Assembly: GCA_029215795.1 (NCBI GenBank) | Contig: JARDYH010000002.1 | Coordinates: 59,187,001 to 59,251,000 of the forward strand | From: Anniella stebbinsi | Taxonomy: Eukaryota; Chordata; Lepidosauria; Squamata; Anniellidae | Reading direction: 5' to 3' | Length of the DNA stretch: 64,000 nt | Part shown: in pieces, positions 12,576 to 23,192 of the stretch | How positions within the stretch are numbered: the first letter of the stretch is position 1 | Layout of the letters: every line of letters starts with the position of its first letter | Translations under genes and position numbers: made by a program | The notes under the pieces: model-generated | What the model saw: only the letters and a program-made list of their open reading frames with translations | The model's database searches: none | Told to the model about the DNA's origin: nothing

Positions 12576-13310
12576 AAGTATAAGGTATGTGGGAGTAGCC
12601 AAGTAAGGGAGGACTATACTGGTTTTTATTTAATTTGCTAAATTTGTTTAGCAGCATTCTTTTGTTTTTAGGGCGCTTTCTGTCTTTTCAGGATGCAAAA
12701 GATTGTACTATTTTCCAATTGCTAAAATCTTGAGGTCTTGACAACTAAGAATGTTATCAACCTAAAATCACAATACAGATATATCATTTGCTAAATGCAG
12801 TTGGTACACTTTAACAGCATGGAATCAATACAAGTAATTGATAAACTATTTTCAGAATGGATTTCCCCTCACAGAATCATGACTAATATCATGTTAGAGG
12901 AAGACTGATTTAGGTTGCCATCTTGTGGTAAATGCACAATTTTTGACACAGGTTTTAAAAAATCTTACTGCTGTCAAACAATGCTTCCAGACGAAGCTTT
13001 TATTGTGCAATCATTCTGTCTCTTACATAGAATTTTACAGAGGGTCTTGATGACAGCATGATTTATTTCACTCTGGTGCATTTTTTCTGATCACAAAAAC
13101 AACTGTTAAGGAGTGAAAGAGCAGAATAACAGTGCAAGTTTTCAGCAAGTATAGACCAGAAAATATGCAACTGAGGTAGGGTGGGAGAAGTTGCCATTGG
13201 CACAGTAGAGGACATGATGGAGATAACCATCCTTCCCCCAGCTTCATCTCTGTTTTCATCAGATGGAGATGCACATGAGACTGTGACTATCATGAATCAG
13301 AGTTTGGGTG
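12576..13310. other. No recognisable feature
   Basis: Anonymous AT-rich sequence; no gene seen. Confidence 0.5.
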
Positions 13311-13926
13311 TGTGATGTTCTACTGTTTGTAGTTGTAAATATATTGCAAAATTTATTGTTTATTATATGCATTTGTTTATATCTTTAAAAGGAAGTAAGA
13401 ATAATAACAGGTAAATAACTAGGCCGAAATGTACTTACTGTTTGTAGTTAAAGGTCTAGGTAAGTATGGAGTGCCTGGATTGGCTAGCTGTGTGCCTTAA
13501 TGGAAAGTGAGTGCTGATTGGCTCTAAACAATGCCTGGATTGGTTGGTTGTGTAAGAGTGGGAGGAGCTAGAGAGCAAGTGGAGTGTATATATATGTCTG
13601 ACAGAGAGTTGACAGGATGATTGGGGGAGATTTGAGGGGGATTTTTGAGACATTGAAAGAGATTTGAGAGTAGAGAGAGAAGCAGGATTATTAGATGAGA
13701 AGAGTGTTTGATTGAGAGATTGAGATAAGATTTTAGAGCATAGATTAAATAAGGAACAGTTTGTTAAAATGTAAGAGTTCTGACAGAAACCACTAAGCAT
13801 TGAAACCTTGTAACCGATACACAATTGAACTGAAGTAACCATTAAGCTTGTTGACATGCAATTTCTTATTTATAAATTCTTGTTAATTCCATCTACTGGT
13901 GTGGTCCGTGGGTGTACCCGTGAAGA
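13311..13926 (+). repeat. LTR of an LTR retrotransposon or ERV
   Basis: About 616 bp beginning TGTGATGTT. It aligns in layout with the second copy at 47906-48507: shared 'gtttattgttta'-like block, 'gtacttactgt', 'gctgattggct', 'gggaggagc/gtta' and a 3' 'cttgttaat' region. A TATA-like run (tatatatatg) lies at about 13586. It is followed two to four bases later by a putative primer-binding site. Both copies are forward and neither has a recognisable downstream partner or pol gene. Confidence 0.7.
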
Positions 13927-13929
13927 TAC

Positions 13930-14054
13930 TGGTGGCAGCAGAACAAAAAAGTTATCTGGAGGCCAGGTTGCTGGGTTGTTGTGCTGTGGGGCCTAAATAG
14001 TAAAGGTGAGATGGGGCAGCAGCAGCAAGAGGTTGAGGATAACATCACAGGGCG
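13930..14054 (+). other. Putative primer-binding site and leader remnant
   Basis: TGGTGGCAGCAGAAC follows the LTR, and the equivalent position after the second LTR (48510) reads TGGTGGCAGCTGAAG. TGG at this place is typical of a primer-binding site. The priming tRNA was not identified. The leader then runs into L2 sequence, so the internal region has been lost. Confidence 0.55.
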
Positions 14055-14335
14055 CAATAATGGACTGGATGAGGTTGAATACTATTGGTAGTGATTCATC
14101 TACCCAGATGAATGGTGTCCTCCTAAAGGATCAGGTTTACAGTCTGGAGATGTTTATTGATCCAGCATTATCATTAGAGGCTCAAGTGACCTCTTTGGCT
14201 CAAAGTGCTTCTTATCAGCCTTGGTTGATATGCCAGCTGCAATTTTAGCTGGATGGAGATAGTTCAGCCACAATTACCCATGATACAGTATCACAGATGC
14301 AAAGATATACTTCACTTATGCTACAAAATCTCTGC
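14055..14335 (+). mobile_element. L2 LINE ORF2 fragment
   Basis: The frame to 14248 reads as a C-terminal RT segment of an L2 LINE ('DPALSLEAQVTSLAQSA' and surroundings), which normally follows the catalytic core. It shifts frame near 14248 and continues to about 14335. Dead fragment directly after the LTR leader. Confidence 0.7.
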
Positions 14336-14804
14336 ATTTCAAGTAATATTCAGAGCAGTAGGCAAAGATCTCACCCACGGTGCTTCTGGAACAAATGGAT
14401 CTTGTTATAGAAAAGATCGATGCCATTACATATTACTTTAAGTGCTGAGATTCAGACGCATGATAAGTGATTCATGCTTCTGAATCAATCAATGCATTTA
14501 AAAGAATGTCCTTTATTAAATGGCTGCTAGAATGTTCTGTGCCTTTAGAATGGAGGAAACACTGAGGGCAGGCTGAAAACGCATTGGAAGGTTCACCAAA
14601 GAGATTGCACAAAAACTAGTGAAGCCTTCTTTCATGGTAAGCCACATACACTTTTCTCCCAATAAAAGTCTAGTAGTGGGATTGAATATTCAAGGTGAGA
14701 TAAACATTTAGGCATCACATTTTAATGAGTTCTTGGCTCTAACTAGTACATCAATATAATTAATCTTTGAATTTGAAAATCCGAATAGGTTGTATAGTAA
14801 ATAG
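14336..14804. other. No recognisable feature
   Basis: Anonymous sequence up to the target duplication of the next element (GTAAATAG at 14797-14804). Confidence 0.5.
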
Positions 14805-15102
14805 TAGGGGTGTGCACGGACCCCCCGGATCGGATCGGGACCCGGATCGGGATCTCCAATTTTGTCATGGATTGGATCGGACAAAATCGGAGGCCCCTCA
14901 GACCAGATCAAGTCTGATCCCGATCCAAAAATCGGAAATTTTTGGATTGGCCGCCATTTTCCCCCCCATAGACTTGCATTGCAATGCAAGTCTATGAGGA
15001 AAAAATGGCGGCGGGTGGGTGAGGGGGGGCCTAACTCCCTCCCCCCAGGGCCGTCCGCTGTGGACGGCCCTGGCAGGTAAGCCCCCTCCCCCACGCTCCC
15101 TC

Positions 15103-15178
15103 CCCCCCCGGGGCCATCCGCTTCCATCCGCTGGCACCCGCGGGCGCCAGCGGATGGAAGCGGATGGCCCCGGGGGGG
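15103..15178. repeat. 76-bp palindrome
   Basis: The right arm is the exact complement of the left (CCCCCCCGGGGCCATCCGC...), with an approximately 10-bp centre around 'acccgcgggc'. Immediately followed by GGTAAGCCCCCTCCCCC, as is the smaller palindrome at 15046-15072 after 'ggca'. Confidence 0.9.
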
Positions 15179-15201
15179 TAAGCCCCCTCCCCCCTGCCAC
15201 T

Positions 15202-15388
15202 GCTTACCTTCCAGGGACGTCCGCTCCCGTCCGGCGCCGGCTGCTACTGCGAGCGGGCTTCGCGGCCTGCTCCAGGGTGGCGCGCTGGGTGATGTCATCA
15301 CCCAGCGCGCCACCCTGGAGCAGGCCACGAAGCCCGCTCGCAGTACCAGCCGGCGCCGGACGGGAGCGGACGTCCCTGGAAGGTAAGC
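15202..15388. repeat. 187-bp near-perfect palindrome
   Basis: Arms of about 92 bp with two mismatches (at the 'ccgcgaag/ccacgaag' and 'gtagcag/gtaccag' positions), centred on GATGTCATC at 15295. Both ends read GGTAAGC outward. The core 'tcatcacccagcgcgc' is shared with the palindrome at 37083-37358 in a different element. Confidence 0.92.
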
Positions 15389-15571
15389 GCGCCGCGGACA
15401 GCCCTGCTAGGGAAGCCCCCCCCCCCCCGCTGTCCACCTTTTCGGATCGGTTTGGATTGGATCGGCCGATCCAGTGGTGAGATCGGAAATCAGATAATTT
15501 ATCCGATTTACCCCTGGATCGGATTCGGATCGTGGATCGGATCCGATCTAGTGCACGTCCCTAGTAAATAG

Positions 15572-15780
15572 CATGTCTCATTTCTGAGAATCCAAGTGCC
15601 CCAGCAGATGCCTTTGAAATGGTACCAATAATCCTATGAACGATGCTCTCTGGGCAGGAAAGGAAAGTATCACTCTAGAAGATGTTCTGTAGGCAGAAAA
15701 GAAGCAGAATCTTCCCTACAGAACATTTTAAGATAAGACTTGGATAATTTCAACACCACCAAATCCTGACACATACGTAC

Positions 15781-15815
<35 letters not shown>

Positions 15816-18800
15816 TGTGTGTACTGGAAGTTAAGGAAGCATTTTCCATTTTTTACATACTCAATAGTACAGCTCATTAAGATCTGGGAGAAAGTACTGA
15901 TTATTTATCAAAACTATTTTTAAATATCCTTTGAGCTACTGTTTCCTATTTCATCATGCAATTTTAACTAACTGTCTGAGCACAATAAATAAAAATGGAA
16001 AATTCAGGTTTTCCATATTCTATCTATACATGAATTTACAGTTCAATATTACATGCTCCATCACGCCACCAATTTATCGCACTCTTGCCATGCCTGGTAT
16101 GTGTTTTTGCATTGTGGTACTCACATGACGTTGTCCCTGTCTTGCGCTCATCTCACCTTTTCCCTCCATGCACAATAAAGCCACTCTTCCCTCCCGTGTA
16201 TTGCTGTCCTTGCGCAATATTGGACCATCCCTTTTTTGTTGGGGCGTGTGTGTCAAAGGGCGGTCTCTCTGGCAAAACAGGAGAGTGGGGCATTTTTCCA
16301 CTCAACTGTTCATGCATGAAGGGAGAGGAAGAGAGGGCGCCCGAACACCCCACGGAGAAGGCGAGCGAAGCCGCAGCCGCCCGTGCCTGGGAGTCGGTCT
16401 CATTCAACTCTATGGTTCTTACTCCTGAGCAGGAATGTCTAGGTTTCCTGACCAGAACAATGTCAGTTTCCCCTTGCCATGCCAATATTGACCACAAACT
16501 TCTCCAAAAACTAATTGTAATACTGTCTCTTCACTTATCTTGTTTAATATGATCTTAGGGGAAAGCATAGTGTGCTGTTGTACTGTAATTGTGCAGTTTC
16601 AGGCTGCCATACTATTGTATTTGCACAGAAATAAAAAATATTATAAAATTAATTGCAGGGAGAAGGAGAATGTAGGGGGTGGGGCAGGAGTTTTTGCTGG
16701 CATAGTAGCCATATAGATGAAAAGATACTCAAGCACAACAACACACAGATGTGAAAGTGCCCAGTGCTCGACTCACTAAGGAAACAGAGGGGGAAATGCA
16801 GATGCAAACCAGAGGGGAAAAGTGATGGAACCCTAAATTTTGTGTTCTTACAAAGGACTGAAATGTATGCTCCAGTCTATCCTCTAGTTTTCTGAATGTG
16901 AAACCTTCTACCATTTTGACTATTGAAATTATTATATCGTGATCCCAGAGCCTGGGCAAAGCCTAACATTTCTATTTTTCCACTGCTGTTATCAGCTCAC
17001 TTGGTCAACTCCATGTCAGATTGATGTCTTGGCTCACATACAAACAGATTTAAACCAGCACCTGAATTAATCGACCAATCATTTTCTACTGTCAAGTGTC
17101 CTTCACTTAGAAGGGAGTGGAGAACCCAATGGTTTTCTTTTGATAGACATTTCTGTTGACATGGCCATCCTGAAACCCCACAGGTAAACCAAATTCCATT
17201 CTGCTTTAATATCTATTTAGTCATTTGTCATGCTGGCCTCCCTTATGACCAGTATAACAAATTAAGTTTCAGATCATGTAAACCTTTAAACACACACACA
17301 CCAGAAAAATCCAGTGATTACAGGCACATTTAAAATAAGCCTCTCTCCTCAGTTAATACTGTCACGATAGTCAGGCTCAATTTTTAACATCTTGTAAATA
17401 ATATTTCTGATATGCAGGAAGCAGCTGTATGAGGTGGGGAAATGTAACTTTTCTCTCCTTTTCCCACATCCAGCAGTCTAGGTTGTATGAACAATTCCGG
17501 CAGTATTATGTTGCTCCAGAAATGTGTCAATGAGTTTGGCCTGGATGTTTATACAAACTTTCTAAATTTGCATCTCCCAAACTTATATGTAAACCAGAAC
17601 ACACGTGCACATCAACATCTGCACTTTTGAGAACTGTATGATGCAAATTTGCAAATATGACAATGTTATGAAGTGTGCACACAGTGCAATGGCAATATTA
17701 GGGTAAAATCACTTGGAAAAAGTGAACACACTAGGAAAAGTTTGTACAAAAATGCATATATTAGAAATTCCCACAAAATGAGTATGCTTTTTCATGCTGA
17801 CATATTTTTTTTCTTCCTGAATTCAAAAACTATTGCAGAAATGGGCCGAAACAAACTTGCAGACAGGAGAATGAGAAACCGAGTGAAATCAAACCTGACA
17901 GGTTTGCCCATCTTTATCCCCAACTCAATCTCCCACTTCCTTCCCCTGCAGGTGATCACTAACCATCTGTTCAGTGGAGAAAGGGATGTGGCTCTGAAAG
18001 GGCAGCATCACTCCTCTTATAAGATACAAACTGAGGGAGGGAGGAGTAAATCTTCTATTTGTATATCCACATCTCTCATCTTTGATTCCTGCTTTATATA
18101 GATCTGAGATGCCATAACTAGCCAAGATCCCCATGAAAAATAACACTAGGATGGCATTCTTGCCTACACAGCACAACCTGGGAAGGTGTCAGAAAGTAGA
18201 CTGTGTGGCACAAAAAGACTTGCTGCATTTATATTTGAGTCAGGGAATCTAGGGACAACTGTGAGCCACCTATCCCTCAGGGCTTATGTCTGGAAGAAAT
18301 CACCCTCAAGCTAGGCCTTAGCTTTCTCCAGTAAAAAAAATGAACCAATTTAAACTAAACCCATCTGCCATCTTGCTTTATTAGAAGAGTGACACCAGCT
18401 ATCTTAGGTGCGTCACACACCCCTCCAGCTCTCTTTTCTTCTCCAAACACTGCTCCAGCATTAACATTACCCAGAAAACCCTCAAACATCATGTCAAAGA
18501 GAACATGTTCTCAGTCACCCAAAGAGCTGTCTTAAATCACCAAGTGAATGCTTGGTTTATTCAGGGTTTCCCTCCCCACTCCCACTCCCAATCTAAGCTG
18601 TTTTTATTACAAGCTCATTCTCTTCTTGTACCAAAGATAAATGTAAATGGAATAGGAAATGTTAAGTGCATGGGAGAAACGTATCTGACTTAAACTAAAA
18701 ATGAAATATCAGTTACTACACTGGTATTGACGTAATGGAAAGAAGAAAAAGTAATCATCTCAAATTACTTCTAATGGCTATATATTCTTAAGGCTCAGAA

Positions 18801-19433
18801 ACTGCCACATGAATGTTAACTGAAAATGCTGTGAAATGAGAGCAGCCAATCTCTTTTCCTGAGAAATGTTTGGCATACCGTGTTTTCAGCCTGCAATAAA
18901 TGTTATCACCTCCTAACGTTAGAGACTTTATAGCTAGTATATTGGCAGACCATGAGTTAGTGTGGACAAAATTACTATGCTCAAGTGAGAAGATAATTCG
19001 GTCCTACGTATGCTAACTCAGATTGTGTAAGGTTCTGCCTCTCCTATAGAACAACAACAACAAAATCCATGATTGGTTTTACCAAACAGAATCTTTCCTC
19101 ATTATAAAGCTTTATTTCACTGATTAGCCCCTCACAGTCTTGCCCTTGATAAACACAGCATGGTTGTTTGGTTAAAATAGCTTGTTATATATTACCTGCA
19201 TAGAATTGCACTCTTAGTTACAGAGCTGGATGTGCAAGAATAGACAAATATGACCACATTTTCTTCTTCTACTTATCCTCTGCAATGAAATCTTATCTAC
19301 TATGCCATGACAACTAACCGGGCTAATGTTTAGATACTATAAATGACACCCCATTATCCTCTGAGTTACCTTGCTAATTTGGGGTATAATCTAACAAGCA
19401 CTGCTGCAGAGCATGCTCCATTCAGCTGGAGAC
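15572..19433. other. Anonymous stretch with (GT)n
   Basis: A (GT)n microsatellite lies at about 15779-15821. The frames around 16085-16552 and 17673-18176 were inspected and show no family resemblance. No transposon ends recognised. Confidence 0.5.
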
Positions 19434-19436
19434 TAA

Positions 19437-19490
19437 GAGACTATCTACACTACTGCTTTACCGTTTTAAAGCAGTAGTGTAGATAGTCTC
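19437..19490. mobile_element. 54-bp mini-palindrome with TAA TSD
   Basis: Two inward-facing arms, GAGACTATCTACACTACTGC and its complement, with only about 14 bases between them. TAA flanks both sides (19434-19436 and 19491-19493). The ends match the 140-bp family B element at 4891, so this is an extremely reduced or self-templated copy. Confidence 0.85.
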
Positions 19491-19493
19491 TAA

Positions 19494-20284
19494 ATGAATG
19501 GAAGATGCAGCACACCAGCACTGGAAGGAATGGGTTCCCAATGGTGTCCTTTTTGTTATCACAAATAATCCACCGAGAATAAGGCTCTTAGCACACACAA
19601 TCCTATGATACAGGTAATAAATAGTACTACTAAAGGCAAGTTTATCAGATTGTGTATGAAAACTGAAGATCACCATAGGGTTACTTTGCCCTGTCATTCT
19701 GCCATAGTAAAATTTCCCTATTAATGTGGCCTAGTACTTCAGATCTCTATTTAACCAAGTTCGAGGTGGGTGGGGGGAAGAGATAATCAAAGCTTTTACA
19801 AGACACTGTTTAATTATGGCTTTGTGAGAAAAATAGGTTATAAGAAAGTTTCACTATAATGTAACAGTACAACTAGTTATATACACTCACTCTAAGAGCA
19901 CCTCTACATTAAGGAGGAAAATGAACCATCACCAGACTTTCTTCTTCTGGTGTCTTTTCCAGGTTTACTATGGCTCCTTTTGACGGTGAGCAACTGTGAC
20001 CACATGATTTGTAATTGAAAACTTCCCCTCTGGACAATGCTCCATAAAGATCAATAAAACAGTGCCATCTACTGGCTGTATTATATAGCACAATGCAAAC
20101 TTTACATACTAGCGATAGCCTATGATAATTTAAAATAATACGTTTTCTCTGGTCTTTTTAAAGCCAGATTACTTGGAGAAGGCGTGGAAGATGTCCTGGA
20201 GTTGACAGAGTTATTGTAATAGACCCGTAAAGTTTTGTGAGTGGCCAATCATGAGCATGTAATAAATTGCTCATGTAGAGATGT
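19494..20284. other. No recognisable feature
   Basis: Anonymous AT-rich sequence. Confidence 0.5.
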
Positions 20285-20680
20285 TCTGTCACAGAATCAT
20301 AGACTTCAAAGACCTGCATAATCTCATTCAGCTCTCTAGACTCAACCCACATATGAGCACATCTGTCTCTTCTTGAACACTTCCTTTTGAACACCTTGGT
20401 CAAGCTGTTCCAGTACTCAACTTCTTATAGTAGGAGTGCAGATTTAGTTTACCTAAACTAAACCTCCATTGCTGCATCTACATTTCCCCCAGCTAACCTT
20501 TTCCTTAAATTCAGGAAACCCCCGTTGCTTCAGGTTTTCTTTGTACATTCCAAATTGTTAATTATCTTTTTTGTACTCCTATGAAAGTACTCTAATTTGT
20601 TGGTTACTTTAAAACCAGAAGTCTAGACGGAGCATAAAACTTTAGCGGTGATCCTACCAAGGTCGAATAATGATGAACCA
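20285..20680 (-). mobile_element. Old CR1 LINE 3' end, reversed
   Basis: Starts with 'cacagaatcatagacttcaa', the complement of a CR1 terminus. Further on it keeps diverged blocks such as 'caagctgttccagtactcaa', 'actctaatttgttgg' and 'gtctagacggagca'. Clearly older than the copy at 22144. Confidence 0.6.
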
Positions 20681-21273
20681 TTGCTGCATGTAATTTGCAG
20701 ACAATGGTTTGGATCCAAAGATAATTAGCCAGAAAGAGGTTCATTAAATAAAAGTTTCCTATCCACTCCTCTCTTATGCAGCCACTTGTCCCATCCCACC
20801 CCCTGCCCCAAGCGTCAGCAGAGGGTCAGGGAGCCCACTTGAACAATGTGAACTGGGATACAGGGGGCTGCTGGAGAAAGGGGGAACTGGGCTTAGAGAT
20901 CCCTAGAATGAGGCTTAATTGTCATAAGTCACTACTGGTGCATTTTCACAAGTGTCAGAAGCCAGTCCGAATTCCAATGTAGCACTCTTAGGCCAAAGGG
21001 TGCCCACTGCACTGCTACTAGGTGGCATTCAGCCTCTAGCAGCAACAATGAAAACCATCATTTTGTCATGTAATGATGTCAGGGGTGGGGGTGGGAATGA
21101 AGGGCAGTGTTCCTTCACTTCATAAGGAAGGGTGAGACAATTATATGATGTAAAACACAATCGCCATGCTGATTCCTGCTAGTCCAAATTGCTTGGCTCC
21201 ATGCTAGCAGGATCAATACTGGTGACACAATATAAAGTAGCAATTACTACATTAAAAATCCATCCTACTTGGT

Positions 21274-21315
<42 letters not shown>

Positions 21316-21794
21316 TATAAAAAGGAAAAACAGCCATGGGGAAAACTACCATCTGGCCATGCCCTGACTTTCACATAAAGCAAGCATCCAGCAGGGTGAA
21401 CTGGTACTAAAATTAATCTGAGAGAAACATGGGATAATGTACAGATTGCATGAACTCCTCCCATCGCTTCTTGTGGCAGATTGCACAAGAAGTGAGCTGG
21501 CACAGAACATATCTTAATTTCTCATTCCACCACCCTTTTCTTTTTCTTTTCTTTTTGATACTGCAATGTTAACTGAATCATTTATTTAACTGGATGGCTA
21601 TGATTAGAATACTTACTTCTGGAATTAAAGGTCATCAAATAAATATATTTTCTCTGGAAGTGCTACTGTGATGTAAAGTCATGCTGTTTACTACTATATA
21701 GAGTCACTAAAAATACCTGTACAAAAGAAGTTGATTCACTTTTTAGGTTTAGAATCCACCCAGTAGCTAAGAGCTTGGCTAGATAGGAATGTTT
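20681..21794. other. Anonymous stretch with (TG)n(CG)n
   Basis: A (TG)n tract running into GCGCGCGCGC lies at about 21276-21313. Nothing else recognised. Confidence 0.5.
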
Positions 21795-21960
21795 CCTTAT
21801 CTTGTGCATCTCAGAATAATTGAGTTGAAAAGTCCCTATCAAGTTCAACCCTCCGAACTGGAGGATAACATCTTGTGTCTTTTAAAGTATTCCCAACACA
21901 TGCTTGCTCAGACTTTTCTTGAAATCCTCCAAAGCCTCCCTAGGGACCGGCAGTTGTTTT
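21795..21960 (-). mobile_element. CR1 LINE 3' scrap, reversed
   Basis: 'cagaataattgagttgaaaa' followed by 'caagttcaaccct' is a diverged, reversed CR1 3' UTR. Confidence 0.55.
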
Positions 21961-22143
21961 CAGTAGGTGCCATTGTTATTCAAAACATGGATCTACACAA
22001 GCTCAGAGAAGCTGCAACCACACCAAATGAACCAGGTCCGTTCCTGCTCTATCTTCCATAGCTCACTTTCCTGTGAGCTATGGAAGCCAACAGGTGCATG
22101 GATCCTACTCAATGTCTTGACTGCTGCCCAATAGCAATTACCA

Positions 22144-23192
22144 AGACTAGCAATAAGCAATGAAGTGGCCAAGTTTGCCAATAACACCAAATTATTTAAG
22201 GTGGTTAAAACAAAAAGGGATTGTGAGGAGCTCCAAAAGGATCTCTCCAAGCTGGGAGAGTGGGCATCCAAATGGCAGATGTGGTTCAAAGTAAGCAAGT
22301 GTAAAGTGATGCACGTTGGGACAAAAAAAGACCAACTTCAAGTATAACCTGATGGGATCTGAGTTGGCAATGACCGACCAAGAAAGAGGTCTTGGGGTTG
22401 TGGTGGACAGCTCAATGAAAATGTTAGCCCAATGTGTGGCCACTGTAAATAAGACAAACTCCATGTTAGGCATTATTGGGAAAGGAATTGAGAATAAAAC
22501 TGCCAGTATCAAAATGCCTTTATGCAAATCTATGGTGCAACCACACTTATAATACTGTATACAGTTCTGGTCACCACACCTAAAAAAGATAGTGAAGAGC
22601 TGGAAAAGGTGCAGAAAAGGGCAACTAAAATGATCAGAGGGCTGGAGCATCTCCCCTATGATGGAAGGTTACAACAACTGGTAGTGTTCAGCTTGGAAAA
22701 AAGGAGGCTGAGGGGAGACATGATAGAGATGTACAAAATTATGCATGGTGTGGAGAATGTGGATAGGGAGACATTTTTCTTCCTCTCCCATAATAATGGA
22801 ATCCAGAGTCATCCCATGAAGCTGATTGGTGGGATATTCAGGACAGATAAAACAAATGACTTCTTCACACAGTGCATAGTTACTCTGGAACTCACTACTG
22901 CAAATTGGTGATGACGGCCACCAATTTGGATGGCTGTAAAAGGGGGTTCGATAAATTCCTGGAGGAGAAGGCTATCAATGGCTACTAGTCCTGATGGCTA
23001 AGTGCAACCTCCAGTATCAGAAGCAGTAAGCCTGTATACACTAGTTGTTGGGGAACATGAGTGGGAAAGTACTGTTGCACCATGTCCTGCTTGTGGTTTC
23101 CTGGTTGACAGGTGGTTGGCCACTGTGTGAACAGAGTACTGGATTACATGGACCCTTGGTCTGACCCAGCATGGCTCATCTTATGTTCTCAC
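22144..23192 (+). mobile_element. CR1 LINE 3' end, about 1 kb
   Basis: C-terminal part of CR1 ORF2 plus 3' UTR. The frames at 22165-22347, 22316-22552 and 22522-22911 are successive pieces of one protein broken by frameshifts. They contain the RT-downstream pattern 'LSKLGEWASKWQMWFKVSKC', then 'ERGLGVVVDSSMK', and a final 'QLVVFSLEKRRLRGDMIEMY' segment. The UTR ends 'gacccagcatggctcatctt' plus 'atgttct'. 5'-truncated, with at least two frame breaks. Confidence 0.9.

Larger units (their letters stand above)
14805..15563. mobile_element. Serial-palindrome DNA transposon with 8-bp TSD
   Basis: 759-bp non-autonomous element. It starts TAGGGGTGTGCACGGAC and ends GTGCACGTCCCTA, and is flanked on both sides by GTAAATAG (14797-14804 and 15564-15571). 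Subterminal regions are runs of GGATCGGATC-type motifs. The GC- and CpG-rich centre holds at least four separate perfect or near-perfect palindromes (about 14968-14995, 15046-15072, 15103-15178, 15202-15388), several bordered by GGTAAGC. No transposase is present. The 8-bp duplication and short inverted tips fit a hAT-like origin, by inference. The open frames inside it are by-products of its symmetry. Confidence 0.9.

Noticed and set aside
14011..14091. Possible Gag start (MGQ...) after the LTR leader
   Set aside because: Only 26 codons before a stop, and the second half of the DNA is better explained as L2 LINE sequence in another frame.
14708..15480. 206-codon and 153-codon frames on opposite strands
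   Set aside because: They fall wholly inside the palindromic transposon 14805-15563 and mirror each other.
16085..16552. 155-codon plus-strand frame
   Set aside because: Overlaps other frames of similar length on the opposite strand; no splice signals or family motif seen.
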